Assembly (NCBI GenBank): GCA_003952965.2
Contig: CM025850.1
Location: 8,718,141-8,782,140 of the forward strand
Reading direction: 5' to 3'
DNA length: 64,000 nucleotides
Source: Morella rubra
Lineage: Eukaryota > Streptophyta > Magnoliopsida > Fagales > Myricaceae
In this document: positions 41,241-54,408 of the stretch, in pieces
Numbering within the stretch: the first letter of the stretch is position 1
Layout of the letters: every line of letters starts with the position of its first letter
The notes under the pieces: generated by a model
Databases searched by the model: none
Told to the model about the DNA's origin: nothing
What the model saw: only the letters and a program-made list of their open reading frames with translations
Made by a program: the position numbers and the translations under genes

Positions 41241-43379
41241 TACCTATAAGGTGGCACTGGAGAGGTATGATTTGGCTCGCATGACTCATCAAGTACCTGA
41301 TGGTAGGATGCAGCCTGACGCGAGACAATGTGGGCGTTTGCCCGGTTTATGGCAAATTCGCAAGATCGATAAGCGCACATGACAAACGATTAGTTGGGCT
41401 CGACAACATTGAAGCAGGAGGGCATACGAGGGCGAAGAGGGGCGAATTCCTCCACACAATTGGTACTGGCAGGGCAGAGAGTGCGCTTATTGGGTGTTTT
41501 CAGACCATTGCTTGCGTTCAGTGATAGCTTGTGTGTAGTATAGATAGGTGGATACAAGGGCCTCGGAGGTAGTGGATAGATATTTGATGATACTCATTGG
41601 ACGGATCGGCGCGAGTACACGCAATTCTCAGATATGGTCAACACTCGTACCAGGAGAACTTGGACAAGGAGGTTGGGCTGTTGGCAATATTTCGCGAGTC
41701 CGCGTTCTGTGTGCATAATGACAACTCTACACACTCATATGTGTCACGTGCTTGGTATTGTTTTCAATACTAAGCGTGATGTTTAGTTAGAGGGAAGATT
41801 CGGGCGTTTTAATATTGTTCTCAATTTTCTAAAACGTTGAACGAATAGTACACACTGAGATGACGGGGCAAAAGGACGTTTCCAATGTTAACCACTGGAC
41901 ATAACTGACAAAGGATTTAAGACCGTATCCTCACTGGTATCGCATCGGTAAATGTATGAGAAAATTATAATCCAAAAAGCCAGAAAATTATCAGGTCTAC
42001 ATCTCAACAACACCTCTCCCCTTCAAATCAGCCGCTATCTTACAACTCTGCACGACAACGGTCTCTCTTAAGTACGCAAAATGTCTGGCAATGACAAAAA
42101 AGGGCGAAGATAATTGATCAGACAACCTGAAAAATAATAACCATGAAGAAAATACGTTAGAAAGTGCGAATGCAAAAAAGAAGGGTTTATTATGGGTTTT
42201 TGAGAGTGCGGGCTCGTGAAAACACTAACACGAGGGTTGAAGGGTGGGTTAAGTCTAGTGAGACGTGTTCTTATTGTTTGATTTCGCATATACCTTTTTT
42301 GGATGTATTGGTTGGTACTGCTTGTTCGATACACGGTCAGTCTGGGCTGCACCACTAATTTAATTTTGCTGGATAGGTCGATGTGAATTAAGTCATTATT
42401 TATGGTATATTTGTTCACTAATATTTTTATATGCCTATATACAGGGGGATTCTTATTGTTTCCTCTTTACAATATTTTTGAGGTCCACACATAAATTTTA
42501 ACAAAAATAAAGTGATAAGTTACTTTAGGGACAATTTTGGGTATATTTTATACACAACATACACTTTATCAATATTTTTTCCAACTTCTCTAGAAAACAG
42601 GATCCTTTTGTTCTTTCTCAGGTGAGGAGGATAGGGAAAATAGAGAGAGATTTGGTGAAAACACTAGAAAATGTTGTATTTGTGTAAATAATTGATAAAA
42701 ATTTATTGGAGCATTAATCATTTACTCTATTTTGTTTAAAAATGTTGGTACCTTCAGAAATAGGGTGGAGAAATCAAATTCCCTGTTGTGGTAGGCTAGA
42801 GAATATATTCGGAATAAGCTCATTACTATGATTTTTCACTAGGTACACTCATTAGAAAATTGTTGGTGAATTCGCTTGCACTTCGTTATTGCTCTAGTCA
42901 TTCGCCATCAAACACACGACGGATAATGAGAGAATCAAACAATAAATTTACTCAGTGTTTTCACTTTTAGAACTTTAGCATCCTTCGAACCCTGTGTAGA
43001 TGTTTTGCTGATTTCTCAATTAACGTATTTTGAGCCCATAAATATAAAACCCTTGTTCGTTTTCTCTCATTAAACCTTAAGTTGAGCTTTGTACTTTTTT
43101 TCGATTTACTTTGGAATATTATTTGGGTTGAATATAGAACTTAAGCTAGATTATATAGAAAATTGGCAGACTAAGAGAGATGGAGAAGTAGATATTGAAT
43201 ATAGGTAGAGTAAGAGAGGTGTTATATAGATGAGAGTTATCCTGAATGTAGATTATAATATATCACATTACAGGATACAGGAGATAGAGAATAGCAGTCC
43301 TACAATAGATACTTTGATTAGATGATTAGGATAGAGTATCATCCTCTCTCTCAGTTCACTTTGCGTAAGAAAATATATG
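41241..43379. other. palindrome centre, unreadable
   Basis: No coding exon is visible here, including the missing PGK exon 1. The two ends of the stretch look weakly like inverted copies of each other (for example tttcttac then a CA/GA-rich phrase on both sides), as if the palindrome continued with many errors. Short ORFs at 41300-41524 and 42164-42358 have no family likeness. Confidence 0.5.
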
Positions 43380-46300
43380 GTCCACTATGAAGTACAAGAT
43401 ATACGAATTAGCCAACCATTGCTGCTTAGATTTGGAGAATTCCTTGTTGGTTTTCTGTTGCCACTGACCCATACAATGTTGTCAGTCTGGATCCGCCTTG
43501 TATGTAATTACGAATTGCGGTCATGGTGAAATATGAACTCTGGAGATAGTTCGTGAAAGACTGAAAACCAGAAGCTTTTTTGAGTTTCTGTTATAGATGT
43601 CACTGGATATATAATATGGCGCTATAAGCTAGAACGATACGGGTATACCCCACAAGTGATCTAAGAGTAGTCTGAATATTTTATTTTTAAATCTGATGGG
43701 CTTAGCTAGGTATAAAAGGACATGAACACTATAATCCCCAAATCTCAAGTTTATGTGATTTCAATGAACTACAGTATCATCGGATTCTCGTAATTGCATC
43801 GGCTTAGATATTTACAATGCTCTAAAGTATATAATGAGGTGGTGACAACCTGACACTTTTTTATGTCTATCTGGATTTTGCGACTCAATTGCTTCAAATA
43901 ATCCCATATCCATTAAATTGATTTAATGCTTCTTCTTCGTGGCTCATTGCTTTATATGGCTTATGAAGTATATGTTTTTCATGGTGATTGCTTTATGACT
44001 CTTCTGATTATTTCCAGGGACGTCCAAAGGGTGTAACGCCTAAGTACAGTTTGAAGCCTCTTGTTCCTAGGCTAACTGAGCTCCTTGAAGTCAAGGTGCG
44101 CTTTCATTTGTAAATTAAAAGAAACCTGACTTATGGTTTTGCTTTAAATTAGTATCCCTTAGATGAAGGGACATTCGTATTAAAGGATTATATCTACTTG
44201 TATTAGGTTGAGATGGCTAATGATTGCATTGAAGTTGATGAAGTTGAGAAACACGTGGCTGCAATCCCAGAAGGTGGTGTTTTGCTCCTTGAAAATGTGA
44301 GGTTCTACAAGGAGGAAGAGAAGAATGACCCTGAGTTGCAAAGAAGCTTGCTTCTCTCTGCAGACCTTATGTCAACGATGCGTTTGGCACAGCTCACAGA
44401 GCCCATTTCTACAGAGGGTGTTGCCAAGTATCTGAAGCCTTCTGTTGCTGGTTTCCTCATGCAGAAGGTGCGGTTCTCTGCAACTTATAAGCCTTTGATT
44501 GAGATTCTTTCCTGTAGAGTTTGTCTAGCAGGGTCCATAGAAGAACACATATTTTCAGATTCTCAAGATCCCCATCATGCATGGGCTCCAAATTTGTTTA
44601 TCCACCTTATCCAAGCTTCACATTGTGATCTTTAGAGATTGTAATAGGTTTTGTCCCATCCCATATTCTTCTGTTAAATATATCAATGATAAGCATATTT
44701 ATATGGGGCAATTTTCTTAAATATGAAGTCTTCAACAATAGAACTACATAAACTTTGTGAATGCGATACAGTGAGCAGAGATTTAAATGCATTTAGTTGC
44801 AAATTAGCCAGCCATGTGGTCATGGCCTTACCACATGCGCTTCATACCAATGTAATATTTAAAATCTTATCTTTACCTGTGTTCTTACTGTAGGAACTTG
44901 ACTATTTGGTGGGAGCTGTCGCAAATCCCAAGAGGCCATTTGCTGCCATTGTAGGTGGTCGAAAGTGTCATCTAAAATTGGGGTGATCGAGTCGCTGTTG
45001 GAAAAGGTTGATATTCTATTTCTTGGTGGTGGAATGATCTTCACATTCTACAAGGCCCAAGGGCTCTGCGTTGGATCGTCCCTTGTTGAGGAAGACAAAC
45101 TCGATCTTGCAACATCACTTCTTGAAAAGGCTAAGTCCAAAGGGGTTTCTCTGTTGCTACCTACAGATGTGGTAATTGCTGACAAGTTTGCAGCAGATGC
45201 AAATAGCAAGGTTTGTGCTTCCTAATCGTCATTTATTGGGTTGTGACATCGAAATCTTCCTTATAATCCAATGGGATTCAAAAAAATGCATTCCACTTAG
45301 TTTGTCTTGCTTAAAGGGGGTTAACAATATGATTGATGAATCACATGTGGCAGGCACAAACCTTGCTTCCTGGTACATGTTTCTTCTGATCTTAAGTCTG
45401 TCTCTTTCTGGTGTCAATTACTTTCAGAATGCTTGATTTCACTTTTGTTTATTAAGTTCATCAGTATTAATATATTCCGAGTTTAGAGAAAGGACCACAT
45501 GTTTATTTTCCCCACATGGACGAATTTGTCATGGCAGGATTTGGGGAATTAAGGGTATAATATTAATAGTGATAATTAGATATAGATATATCAGGATTTC
45601 TCGCCAGGCCTTTTGTGGATGTAGACAATATAGAAGCACATAAAGATTATGCTAAGGACATTTAGGATGCATTGAGCTGTAGACTTTGAAAGATTGTACT
45701 TAGATGTTGACCTTAGGGTCGTAAACAGTATAGCTTATGAAGTTGACTAATATAGGATTTATTATCGTTGATGAAATGGTTTGTGATGGTTGCTGGATGT
45801 AGATACAACTTGTTGCAGCTCTCAGTTACCACAGCATTCAGGATCCAGATGGCTGGATGGGTTGGATATTTGCGCCTGATTGACACCAATTTGAGAAATA
45901 TATTTTTCAGATTGAAGTGCTGGCATTGGATTACACATCTGAATCAATGTATATGATTCGTGATCATAGTTGATAATGGTGGATGTTTAGAATTTGTATG
46001 ATATTATTTATGTTAGTTTTTTTTAGTTAAACAATAGGAAGAAGAGTAAGGTTACTAGTCATTAATGAAGCGAATAATTAGCACATATATGATAGCATTA
46101 TAACATACCTAAGTGTAGTTATGGTCTTTGCAGCGGAAGGTATCTTGGTTCATCCTACTAAGTTCGTAATAAGCAGTCATCTATATATTGTTTTATAAAG
46201 ATACCCTTCAATCGTGGAACGCAAAAACTTTTTGTTCTTTTGTCCTTTGGTCTGAACCTATAAAATGAAAGTTACTCTGGCAATAGTTGGATAAATACAG

Positions 46301-47650
46301 GTAGTTGATAGATGATTTGGTTTATGTGAGATATATATATATATATGGTGGTTAGTGAATTGTAACAGCTTAGGAGTCAGGCAGGATTAGTTTGCGAATT
46401 ATGGGCATATGGTGAGATAATGAAGAAGAAATATAGGTATTATATATACTGTACTTTGGTTCAATAATCACAATTTTACAATCTGCTTCTGATTTATATT
46501 TATTAAAATTATACTCAATCTTCCAATAAAATAAAATTATACATGAGTTGTCAATTATACTTTCAAGGAATGAGTTATACGACATAGTTTTCAAATTAAA
46601 GCCAATATATACTCAGTTTTTATTTGGCTGAGGTTGAATATTCGATGTTACCAATGCTTTTTGGCTATATCGAAAATTTCACAATTAGATAGATACATTC
46701 ACGAAGTGACGTTGTATTTTCGGTACTGAGATTATAATTAAGGAATAAATTTTTTGTTATGACTACAAATAATATATATATATATATATGGCATTGTGGC
46801 TTATAATCAAAGCCACAAGAAGTTGGCGGACCTCAGATGGAAAGGTGTGACAACTATCATCAGGTGGTGTTGATTCTGTATAAGCAAGCTGTAGGAGAAG
46901 CAATAGCTTAGGTCGCTTGTTTCTTCATTTTAGACAGATTATCCGCCTTATATTTCGATCACGGCTCGCGTGCGGAATCAGGCTGCCGAGGCAGACTGCT
47001 TCCTGGATATATTAGATTATAGTATAGAGACCTGCTGACTCTCGTGAGTCGATGTGTCCGGTCTCTCTTCCATTTTTTTTCACTCTGGTAATTGATATCT
47101 CACGACTTGCGCTATTTTGATGGTTGTATTTCTCGGATTTATGGATTTCTTTTCTTGGAAATTTCTTTCGGGCTGCTTTGATCAAAAGATTCCAAATGAA
47201 AATATGGAGGATTCTTTTTGGTCTGCATAATTGTAAGACTAGTTTGGTGGATTAATACTCAGCCTTTATAGGAACTAGAACGCTAGTTCGATTGCTATTT
47301 ATAGTATATATGATAGATAATAAATGTGTTCTATTACGCGTTAGGTTACACAGTCTAGTTTTGCTTCAAATGTGCTCCCTCGTTTTGGGGTTTAAATATG
47401 ATATATCGTTTATTATTTCATTCTTAAGATTTTAGTCAGTTAGAGATTTGATACATTAGATTTAACATTTGGCTTAATTTTTTGTTCATCGCTGTGCGCA
47501 ATTGATAAATATTATATACTATTTTATACATTGATAGTCTGGGCCGTACAAGGTAATAATGTCTGTTTACAAGTCGAGATTAGATATGGTGCAATACCGC
47601 AATGGCATTCCTGACTCTACAACCTTACCTTAATAATATTAATTTCTAGA
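43380..47650. repeat. right arm of the palindrome (mirror copy of the PGK locus)
   Basis: Bases 43380-45436 mirror 41240-39180 with very few differences. After 45436 the likeness falls suddenly to a noisy level, but landmarks still match: the exon text around GIPDGWMG at about 45840, gttggcggacctcag at 46821, acttgcgc...attttgatggt at 47105, and cgcaatggcattc at 47598. All of these are inverted relative to the left arm. Confidence 0.9.
44018..46990 (+). pseudogene. inverted PGK copy, broken
   Basis: Exon copies at 44018-44095, 44207-44467 and 44894-45210 keep correct splice sites. The second has small indels that scramble the reading after NDPEL. The third lacks one G in GGTGG(G)TCG, although it has both bases missing from the left-arm copy. 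The last two exons (about 45820-45925 and 46805-46900) are recognisable only as noisy remnants. As in the other arm, exon 1 is missing. Confidence 0.9.
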
Positions 47651-48064
47651 CAAAATATCTAAGGTGATTTAAAATTTGTACTTGTAAGAGTTGCCAGATT
47701 CAACTTCTCGTTTTCTGATATCCTTTACTAAGAGGCTTGGAGACTTTAATGCCATTTGAGCCATTTATATATAGTCTATATAAATAAACAAAACAACAAA
47801 TCTGAAACAATTTTCCACGAGACATTTTTATTCCAAGTTACAGTCCTGGCTATGTTTGGTAAAGCTAACAGAAAATTTTAAAATATTTTTATAATACTAA
47901 ACTCCGAAATCTTTTTTCAAATTCCAACGGGTTTTCATCCATTCCTATAATTTTTAACAATTATCTCTTTCTAATTTTTAATATTGTACAAAGCACCGAA
48001 ACCCAGGCTAATATAACTGGAAATCTTTCACAATCTCAAAGACAGAAGAGGCCGATTGATCGAT
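47651..48064 (+). promoter_or_regulatory. CRK upstream region
   Basis: The sequence returns to ordinary intergenic character after the palindrome. A TATA-like stretch (ctatataaataaac) lies at 47776-47789, about 280 bases before the ATG. No other element can be assigned. Confidence 0.4.
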
Positions 48065-51000
48065 ATGACTTCAGGGAGTCCCTCCATGACCCTCGTGCTC
48101 TTTTCCACCATCAGCTTCCTCGGCCTGGCCACTCTCGCAGCAGGGCAAAACTACCTCTACCACGTCTGTGCAAACACTACTTTCCCCAAAAATAGCATCT
48201 ACAATTCCAGTCTCAACTCCCTCCTCTCCTCCCTCTCCTCCGACGCCACCCGCAACCTCGAATTCTTCAACACCACCGCCGGCCAAAACACTTCCGACCC
48301 CCTCTACGGCCTCTTCCTCTGCCGTGGCGATGTCACTGCCGACTCGTGCCAGGCATGCGTGGCCGCTGCAACCAAAAATCTCGCCGGTAAGTGTTCCAGA
48401 GAGAAGGCTGCTGTTATTTGGTACGACGAGTGCACGGTGCGATACTCCAACGAGAGTATCTTCTCCACCGTGGCCGTGAGGCCCAGAGTCGCCTTGTTGA
48501 ACACGCAGAACATCACCGACCAGGACAGGTTTAACCGGCTGGTGAACACGACAATGACCGACTTGGCTAGTCAGGCCTCGAACGCTCCGACCGGCGCTAA
48601 GAAATTCGGAACCAAGGAAGTGAATTTTTCGGACTTTCAAAATCTGTATTTCCTTGTACAGTGCACACCGGACCTGTCCAGCACCGACTGCAATAGTTGT
48701 CTTCAGGCTGCCATGAGCCGACTTTCTATATGCTGTAGTGGAAAGCAAGGAGCAAGAGTTCTGTTCCCCAGCTGTAATGTTCGTTACGAATTGTACCCTT
48801 TTTACCGGATGGTACCCGTACATACCCCAGTTCCATCTCCAGGTTCGACTCTTACTTTCTTTTTTTTTTTCCATCCTATTAGAGTGGTGTGACAATTTTC
48901 CGTCATAATTTATAGATCCCTTGTTTGTTATTACAATATATGTTACTTCTAGAACAACAAGGCTTTTCGGCGTATGTTTATCTCTCTACCTTTCCTTTTT
49001 TGTGGATTTATGATATTTTTGGGTCATCTAATAAAACGTGATCAGACTTTAACGCAGGAAAAAGCAAAATCTCAACGGTCACAATAATAGTCGCCATTGT
49101 TGCTCCAATTGCCGTGGCTATGGGGCTATTAATTCTCTGCTACTGTTTCCTAAGTAGGCGCGAAAGCAAGAAGTTCAATGCCAAAAAGGCATCGAGTTTT
49201 AAGAAATCCGATCGGACCGTAACCTATGATGGTATGCAAGGAGTCTTGGTTTCACATTTGTTCATTTGGGAGTACTGTTTTGAACACCGCCAGGGAATCC
49301 AAAAATACTACACAATTCCTTCTATTCTTAATCTAGATCATATCCTGATTTGAAATACCACGATTATTGATAGTGCATATAAAATTAGAAAAGTGGACCT
49401 ATCTTCCAGCATATATATTCCTGAAAGTGAAAATCACGTGTAGATCATTATGAGAATGATATAAAGTTCTCACTCATTTCTAATGGGGAACTTTGATGCC
49501 CTGATAATCTACACAAATTGCTCTTTGATATAACTTGTAAAGTTTTGTCTTTGATTCCATAGCGGCAAATGCTGCTAATGAGATAGCAAAGGAAATAGCA
49601 ACTGCAGACTCCTTGCAATATGATCTTCGAACAATTGTAGCTGCCACAAACAAATTCTCGAATGCTAACAAGCTAGGTGAAGGTGGCTTTGGAGAAGTTT
49701 ACAAGGTACCAAACAAATGTTCAGTGCTTGACTTTCTTCTTTTCTTTCCTTTTTTCAAGTTTTTTCCAGATTTTGACGAACTTTTTCAGTAGGAATTTTC
49801 TGAAGTCTAAAAAGCAAATTATGCTTCAATTGGTTGAACCAAATAATTATTGTCAGGGTACACTTTCTACTGGAGATGAAATCGCTGTAAAGAGGTTGTG
49901 GAGAAGCTCTGGACAAGATGTAGAACAGTTTAAGAATGAGGTTGTACTGGTAGCTAAACTTCAGCATAAAAATTTAGTGAGGTTATTGGGATTCTGCTTG
50001 GAAGGAGAAGAAAAGATACTCATCTATGAATATTTGTCCAATAAAAGCCTCGAATATTTTCTGTATGGTATGTCTATCTGAACACATGTTCAATATTGTC
50101 AGGTCCATATATGCATTTGCATTTATTTTCTTGTTGCTTTTTAAAATATTTTGATTAATTTGATTAACTTGCAGATAAAAAGTTGCGAGCGCAATTGGAT
50201 TGGTCAAAGCGCTACAAGATATTTGAAGGAATTGCTCGCGGAATTCAATATCTTCACGAAGATTCTCAACTTAAAATTATACATCGTGATCTAAAAGCTA
50301 GCAGTATACTGTTAGATGCAAATATGAACCCAAAAATTGCTGATTTTAGCTTGGCAAGGATTCTTGAAGCAGATCAAAACAAAAGATATGCAAGCAGAAT
50401 TGTGGGGACATAGTAAGTTCTGAGGTTTTTGTTATATTAAATCAATTAACAAAGTGATTTTTCAAGTGCCATAACAGCTATTAAATTGCTAGAAGCAGAA
50501 TACCCAACAATTTGATTCCAAACAAGGCAGGTAATAAGCTTTCTTACTGTTTTGTATTGACATTAATTATTATGCTTGTGGTGTGGGTTGTAGCGGTTAC
50601 ATGTCTCCAGAGTATGCAATGCACGGAGAATTCTCTGAAAAATCAGATGTGTATAGTTTTGGTGTCCTTGTCCTAGAGCTTATCAGTGGCAAGAAGAACA
50701 GTCACTTTGATTCAGAATCTGCCGAGGACCTTTCGAGCTATGTGAGTAGAAGCTAGAGTATTAATTTAGTTCCCTTTCTTGATGTCAATACAAATCACCT
50801 CCAAATGCAACGTTATATTCTGAATTAGTACTTGATGAAAAATTGTTCAGGCTTGGATACATTGGAGAGAAGGGAAGCCTCTAGAGTTGCTGGATCCAAC
50901 TCTGAGAGATACTTATTCGAGAGAGGAAGTAATCAGATGCATCCAAATTGGCTTATTATGTGTTCAGAAAGATCCAGCTGACCGGCCCACCATGTCATCG

Positions 51001-51183
51001 ATCACTCTTATGCTCAAGAGCTCCTCTGTCACCTTGCCATCACCTCAACAGCCTGCCTTTTTCGTTCGCAGTGAAACAGACCCAATCATACCTAAGATGG
51101 GTTTGGAAAATGATCATTCCATTGGCATTGATATGCTGTCGTCTGCAAATGAAGCACCCCTCGCCGAACCGGATGCTCGATAA
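48065..51183 (+). CDS. cysteine-rich receptor-like kinase (DUF26 RLK), seven exons, 674 residues, altered catalytic motifs
   Basis: CRKs are plasma-membrane receptor-like kinases in stress and immune signalling. Exons: 48065-48842, 49058-49231, 49563-49705, 49857-50067, 50175-50412, 50594-50741, 50851-51183; all junctions are GT-AG and in phase. The N-terminus has a signal peptide ending near [10 protein letters not shown]. Two DUF26 (Gnk2) domains carry the C-x8-C-x2-C motifs [13 protein letters not shown] and [13 protein letters not shown]. Exon 2 has one membrane helix ([19 protein letters not shown]) followed by basic residues. The kinase shows the glycine loop [11 protein letters not shown], Lys377 in IAVKR, Glu393, HRDLKASS (Asp474), DFS at 492-494 and a GYMSPEYAM activation segment end. 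The catalytic-loop Asn is Ser479 and the DFG glycine is Ser494, so kinase activity may be weak or absent. Seven exons is usual for this family. Confidence 0.95.
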
Positions 51184-54038
51184 CCTGAGGAAGTAAGGAC
51201 CGTGGAAGTGTTGTAGCAGTAGAGCAGCGCACTGGGTAAATGTAATAAGGGCATTAGATTACATGGTTTTTGTATGATAACATAAGAAGGTGATCGTGCC
51301 TGAGTCAAATACTCATAGTCTAGATAATTTTAAAAGACATTCAGAGGGACTTGGAGCTTATACAGTTGTCAATAGCATAAGAATGGATGAATCACTCGAT
51401 TAGTTTATTTTAAAGAAATGGCACAACTGCAGCATTTGTTCCTTCTGGTTCATCGTACTCCATTTCTAATCGTATAAAAAAAAGCAAAGGCTTAATTACA
51501 TCACTGATTTCTATGGTATCTGTGGATCTCAAATTGGTCCTTAAGATTTTTTCGTTCTAAATTACTCCATTTAGAATTATTTTTAATTTGTATTGTTCAT
51601 TTCGTCAACTTGAAGAATGTGTTTCTGGATGGAAAAAGTCCCAAGTGATTAATGAGGACAAGTCAGGACTAATTGCCTGCTCCCACGCAAGACAGAATGG
51701 CGCGGTTGGTAATTTTTCTGATTTGGCTGGTGATAGATGCCATGTGCAGTCATGAATGGATCATATGACGTGTTCTCGTTAGTAATTTTTCTGATTTGGC
51801 TGTTGATATATGTCATGTTCGGTTGTGTAAAATTTGGAGGATTTGAACTATTTTAAAAATTTGTAGGGAATGTTAAATTTTATTGATATGCATGTAAAAA
51901 TTATTTCTCAGTAATGTTAAAAAATATGTTCGATTTTATAATTCTAGAATTTTAAAGAATCCTATAATTCTTTACAAAACAAACAAAGCTTTTAATCTAA
52001 TTGTATTTGTTTTCATGTAAATAAAATTCAGCAGAAAATATTTATTGAGAAACTTATCAAGTTTTCGATGTGGGGTTAGTGTCTTAAAAATGGTCTAAAA
52101 CAAAAAATTTTAGTGTTTGGTCCTATTTAGTAGTGTTTATTTTGAAATTTATCTAATTCTGTAAGCGTTTTATTTAAAATAGACAACAATGAGAAGAGCT
52201 GAAAATGACTTAGCACTCTAAAGAGTGTATACCATTTTAAGCTTGACAAGCATAATTTTTGTGCACCTTACCTAATGTAAGAACCCGTGGAACACACAAG
52301 AAAAAGATCAAGAGAGAGAAGAAAAACAAGACACAATAATCTAATGTGGTTTGGCAAGAATGACTACGTCCGCAGACAACAAGAAAGATATTTCTTCAAT
52401 AGAATCAAACCAAAAATACAAGGAACTCCCTCCAAGTCACCCTCTCAAGCTTTAGACTACCTCTTAATACAATACAAAATGCTATGGGGGTATGGTCTTA
52501 ATTACAGACACATGAAGTGTGTAAGAGGTAGTCTACCGAATCCAGTTAAAAAATAAACAAGTCTCCACCCTCAATTCTACTATACTAGAATTCTAAGGCC
52601 TTATTTGAGATTGAGATTAAACTCATGTTTTAAGACTTAAAACTCGATTTAAGTTTCTAGTGTTTGGATGTGTTTTGGATCCTAAGCTGGTTTTTGCGAA
52701 CATCACAAATCTATCAACATCTCCCTGCTTTACGTTCTTCGAAGTCAAATGTCGAATTAAAAAAGTAAAAAACATTCTTGTTTTTCGTTTCTTCAACTGA
52801 CACTACACTTCACCGTTTGATTGACATAGCATGTGGATCTTACACTTTTAAATATTATCTACGTAACGTTGCTTTTTATAACATTGACCATAGAATGAGA
52901 TCCACTATCTGAGTAACACATTTCTTTTAAATGTTGCAAATAAAATAAAATAAGTATTAAAACTTTAGAACACTCAATCACAAGAATCACAAATTCAAAA
53001 CAAAGCCTCACAAGACTGAATCTTGATCTCGATCTCGGTCTCGATATCAATCACAATCTCAAGACACTTCCCACACGGCCTAACACTTTGAAAGATATTT
53101 CTAGACATAAACATGGAAATTACGAAAATACGTTAAATTCAAAACCAAACACTAGCTATCTAGAAGGACTGATGAGATTAGTTCAGGTTGTTGTCCAACC
53201 AACGCAAGACTTTTCATATGCACTTACTGGACATATCATATACATCACATCAAGCACCACATCCTTTCGAGGGAAAAGGGGTCCACAGCTATAATGAATC
53301 TAGATTTTCATTGAGTAAATGGTCCAAGCATTGCAGTCAATATTGAAAAGTCTTGGTCGTCGGGCATTTGGTATTGCTCCATCAGTGTGGTTTGTTTTCA
53401 AAGGGAAAAAAATCAGAGTACGTTAGTTGTCGATTGGTTGCTTTGACACAGACGGAGAAAATAAATGCGCGGGTTAGACACAGGTTGCTTTCGACCCCCA
53501 CCCGAGTCCAAATGCCAAACAAAAGCACAGCACTGAAAGTCTGAATGATGAGGTCAAGCTACTGATTATCACGACCCAAAAGAAAAGTCGACTCCTTGAG
53601 CTACGGGCAAGTGTTGTGCATAAAATATCTACTGTCGTACATCTTATTAATATTGGTTTTGTCTTTTTCTGATCTTTCGGTAGAGACAAACGCTACAAAG
53701 GATTGAAAACAACAACCACTGTCCCTCCCCGGACGTCTACTTTGGATGCAATTTCTGCCAGATACATATCACGACTTGCAAAGGCTACCACTAGATTGAA
53801 AATTATTCCTCAAAGAATCCAATTTTTTTTTCCACGGGTCAATTTATGAGGAATTGACCCGTGTTTCTTACGCTAGGCACGGACTATAATTAATTTAATG
53901 TCAATTTAATGAGGAATTGACCCCGTGTTTGCTTCCACGCTGAAGGCAATATGGGTTAAGGGCATTGTCGTCATTTTAGTCTATAATTAATTTAATGATA
54001 ATTCCCAAAAATTCAATTAAGAACACTCTTTAATTAAA
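51184..54038. other. intergenic, repeat remnants
   Basis: After the CRK 3'UTR (to about 51450) I see no gene. At 52262-52420 the phrase 'aatctaatgtggtttggcaag...ctacgtccgc' looks like the LTR edge of a plant Ty1-copia element, but no partner LTR or coding part is seen. Around 53022-53062 is a short run of atctcg-type repeats. Small ORFs here have no family likeness. Confidence 0.45.
53836..53868. repeat. short perfect hairpin
   Basis: The 12-base arms cacgggtcaatt and aattgacccgtg are separated by a few bases. The phrase gaggaattgaccc(c)gtg appears again about 60 bases downstream, so this looks like the end of a small decayed element. Confidence 0.6.
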
Positions 54039-54408
54039 GGAAAAAATACACTTTTCACCCACAAACTACAGGAGTAGTGACACATTGCACCCCAAACTAC
54101 CATTTAAGACATTGCACCCTCAAACTACCAATGTTATACATTTTGCACCTAAACTACCACTTTGACACATTACACCCTCCAACTACTAATATTAAACACT
54201 TTGCACCCTCCATTTGACAATAATACCTTGAAAAATTAATGAATTGACAACAATATCTAAGGGCATTATCGTCATTTTAATTTGAAAATTTGATAAAGGG
54301 TGCAAAGTATTAAAAATAGGTAGTTAAAAGGTGCAATGTGTCAAAATTGTAGTTTAGGTGCAAAGTGTAAAATATATGGTAGTTCGTGGGTAAAAGTGTA
54401 TTTTTCCC
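54039..54408. mobile_element. MITE with about 30-bp terminal inverted repeats
   Basis: The left end (aaaaatacacttttcacccac, then aaactac) and the right end (gtagttcgtgggtaaaagtg, then tattttt) are near-perfect inverted copies. The 370-bp interior repeats phrases like 'acaTTGCACCctcaaactac' on one side and their complements on the other, so the whole element folds back. No coding capacity is seen. Confidence 0.85.

Noticed and set aside
48071..48895. 274-codon minus-strand ORF opposite CRK exon 1
   Set aside because: It is the antisense shadow of the DUF26 exon, which has clear domain motifs on the plus strand; the antisense protein resembles no family.
52262..52700. Solo LTR of a Ty1-copia element
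   Set aside because: Only one LTR-like phrase is visible, without TG...CA ends or a target-site duplication that I can define; noted as a remnant only.
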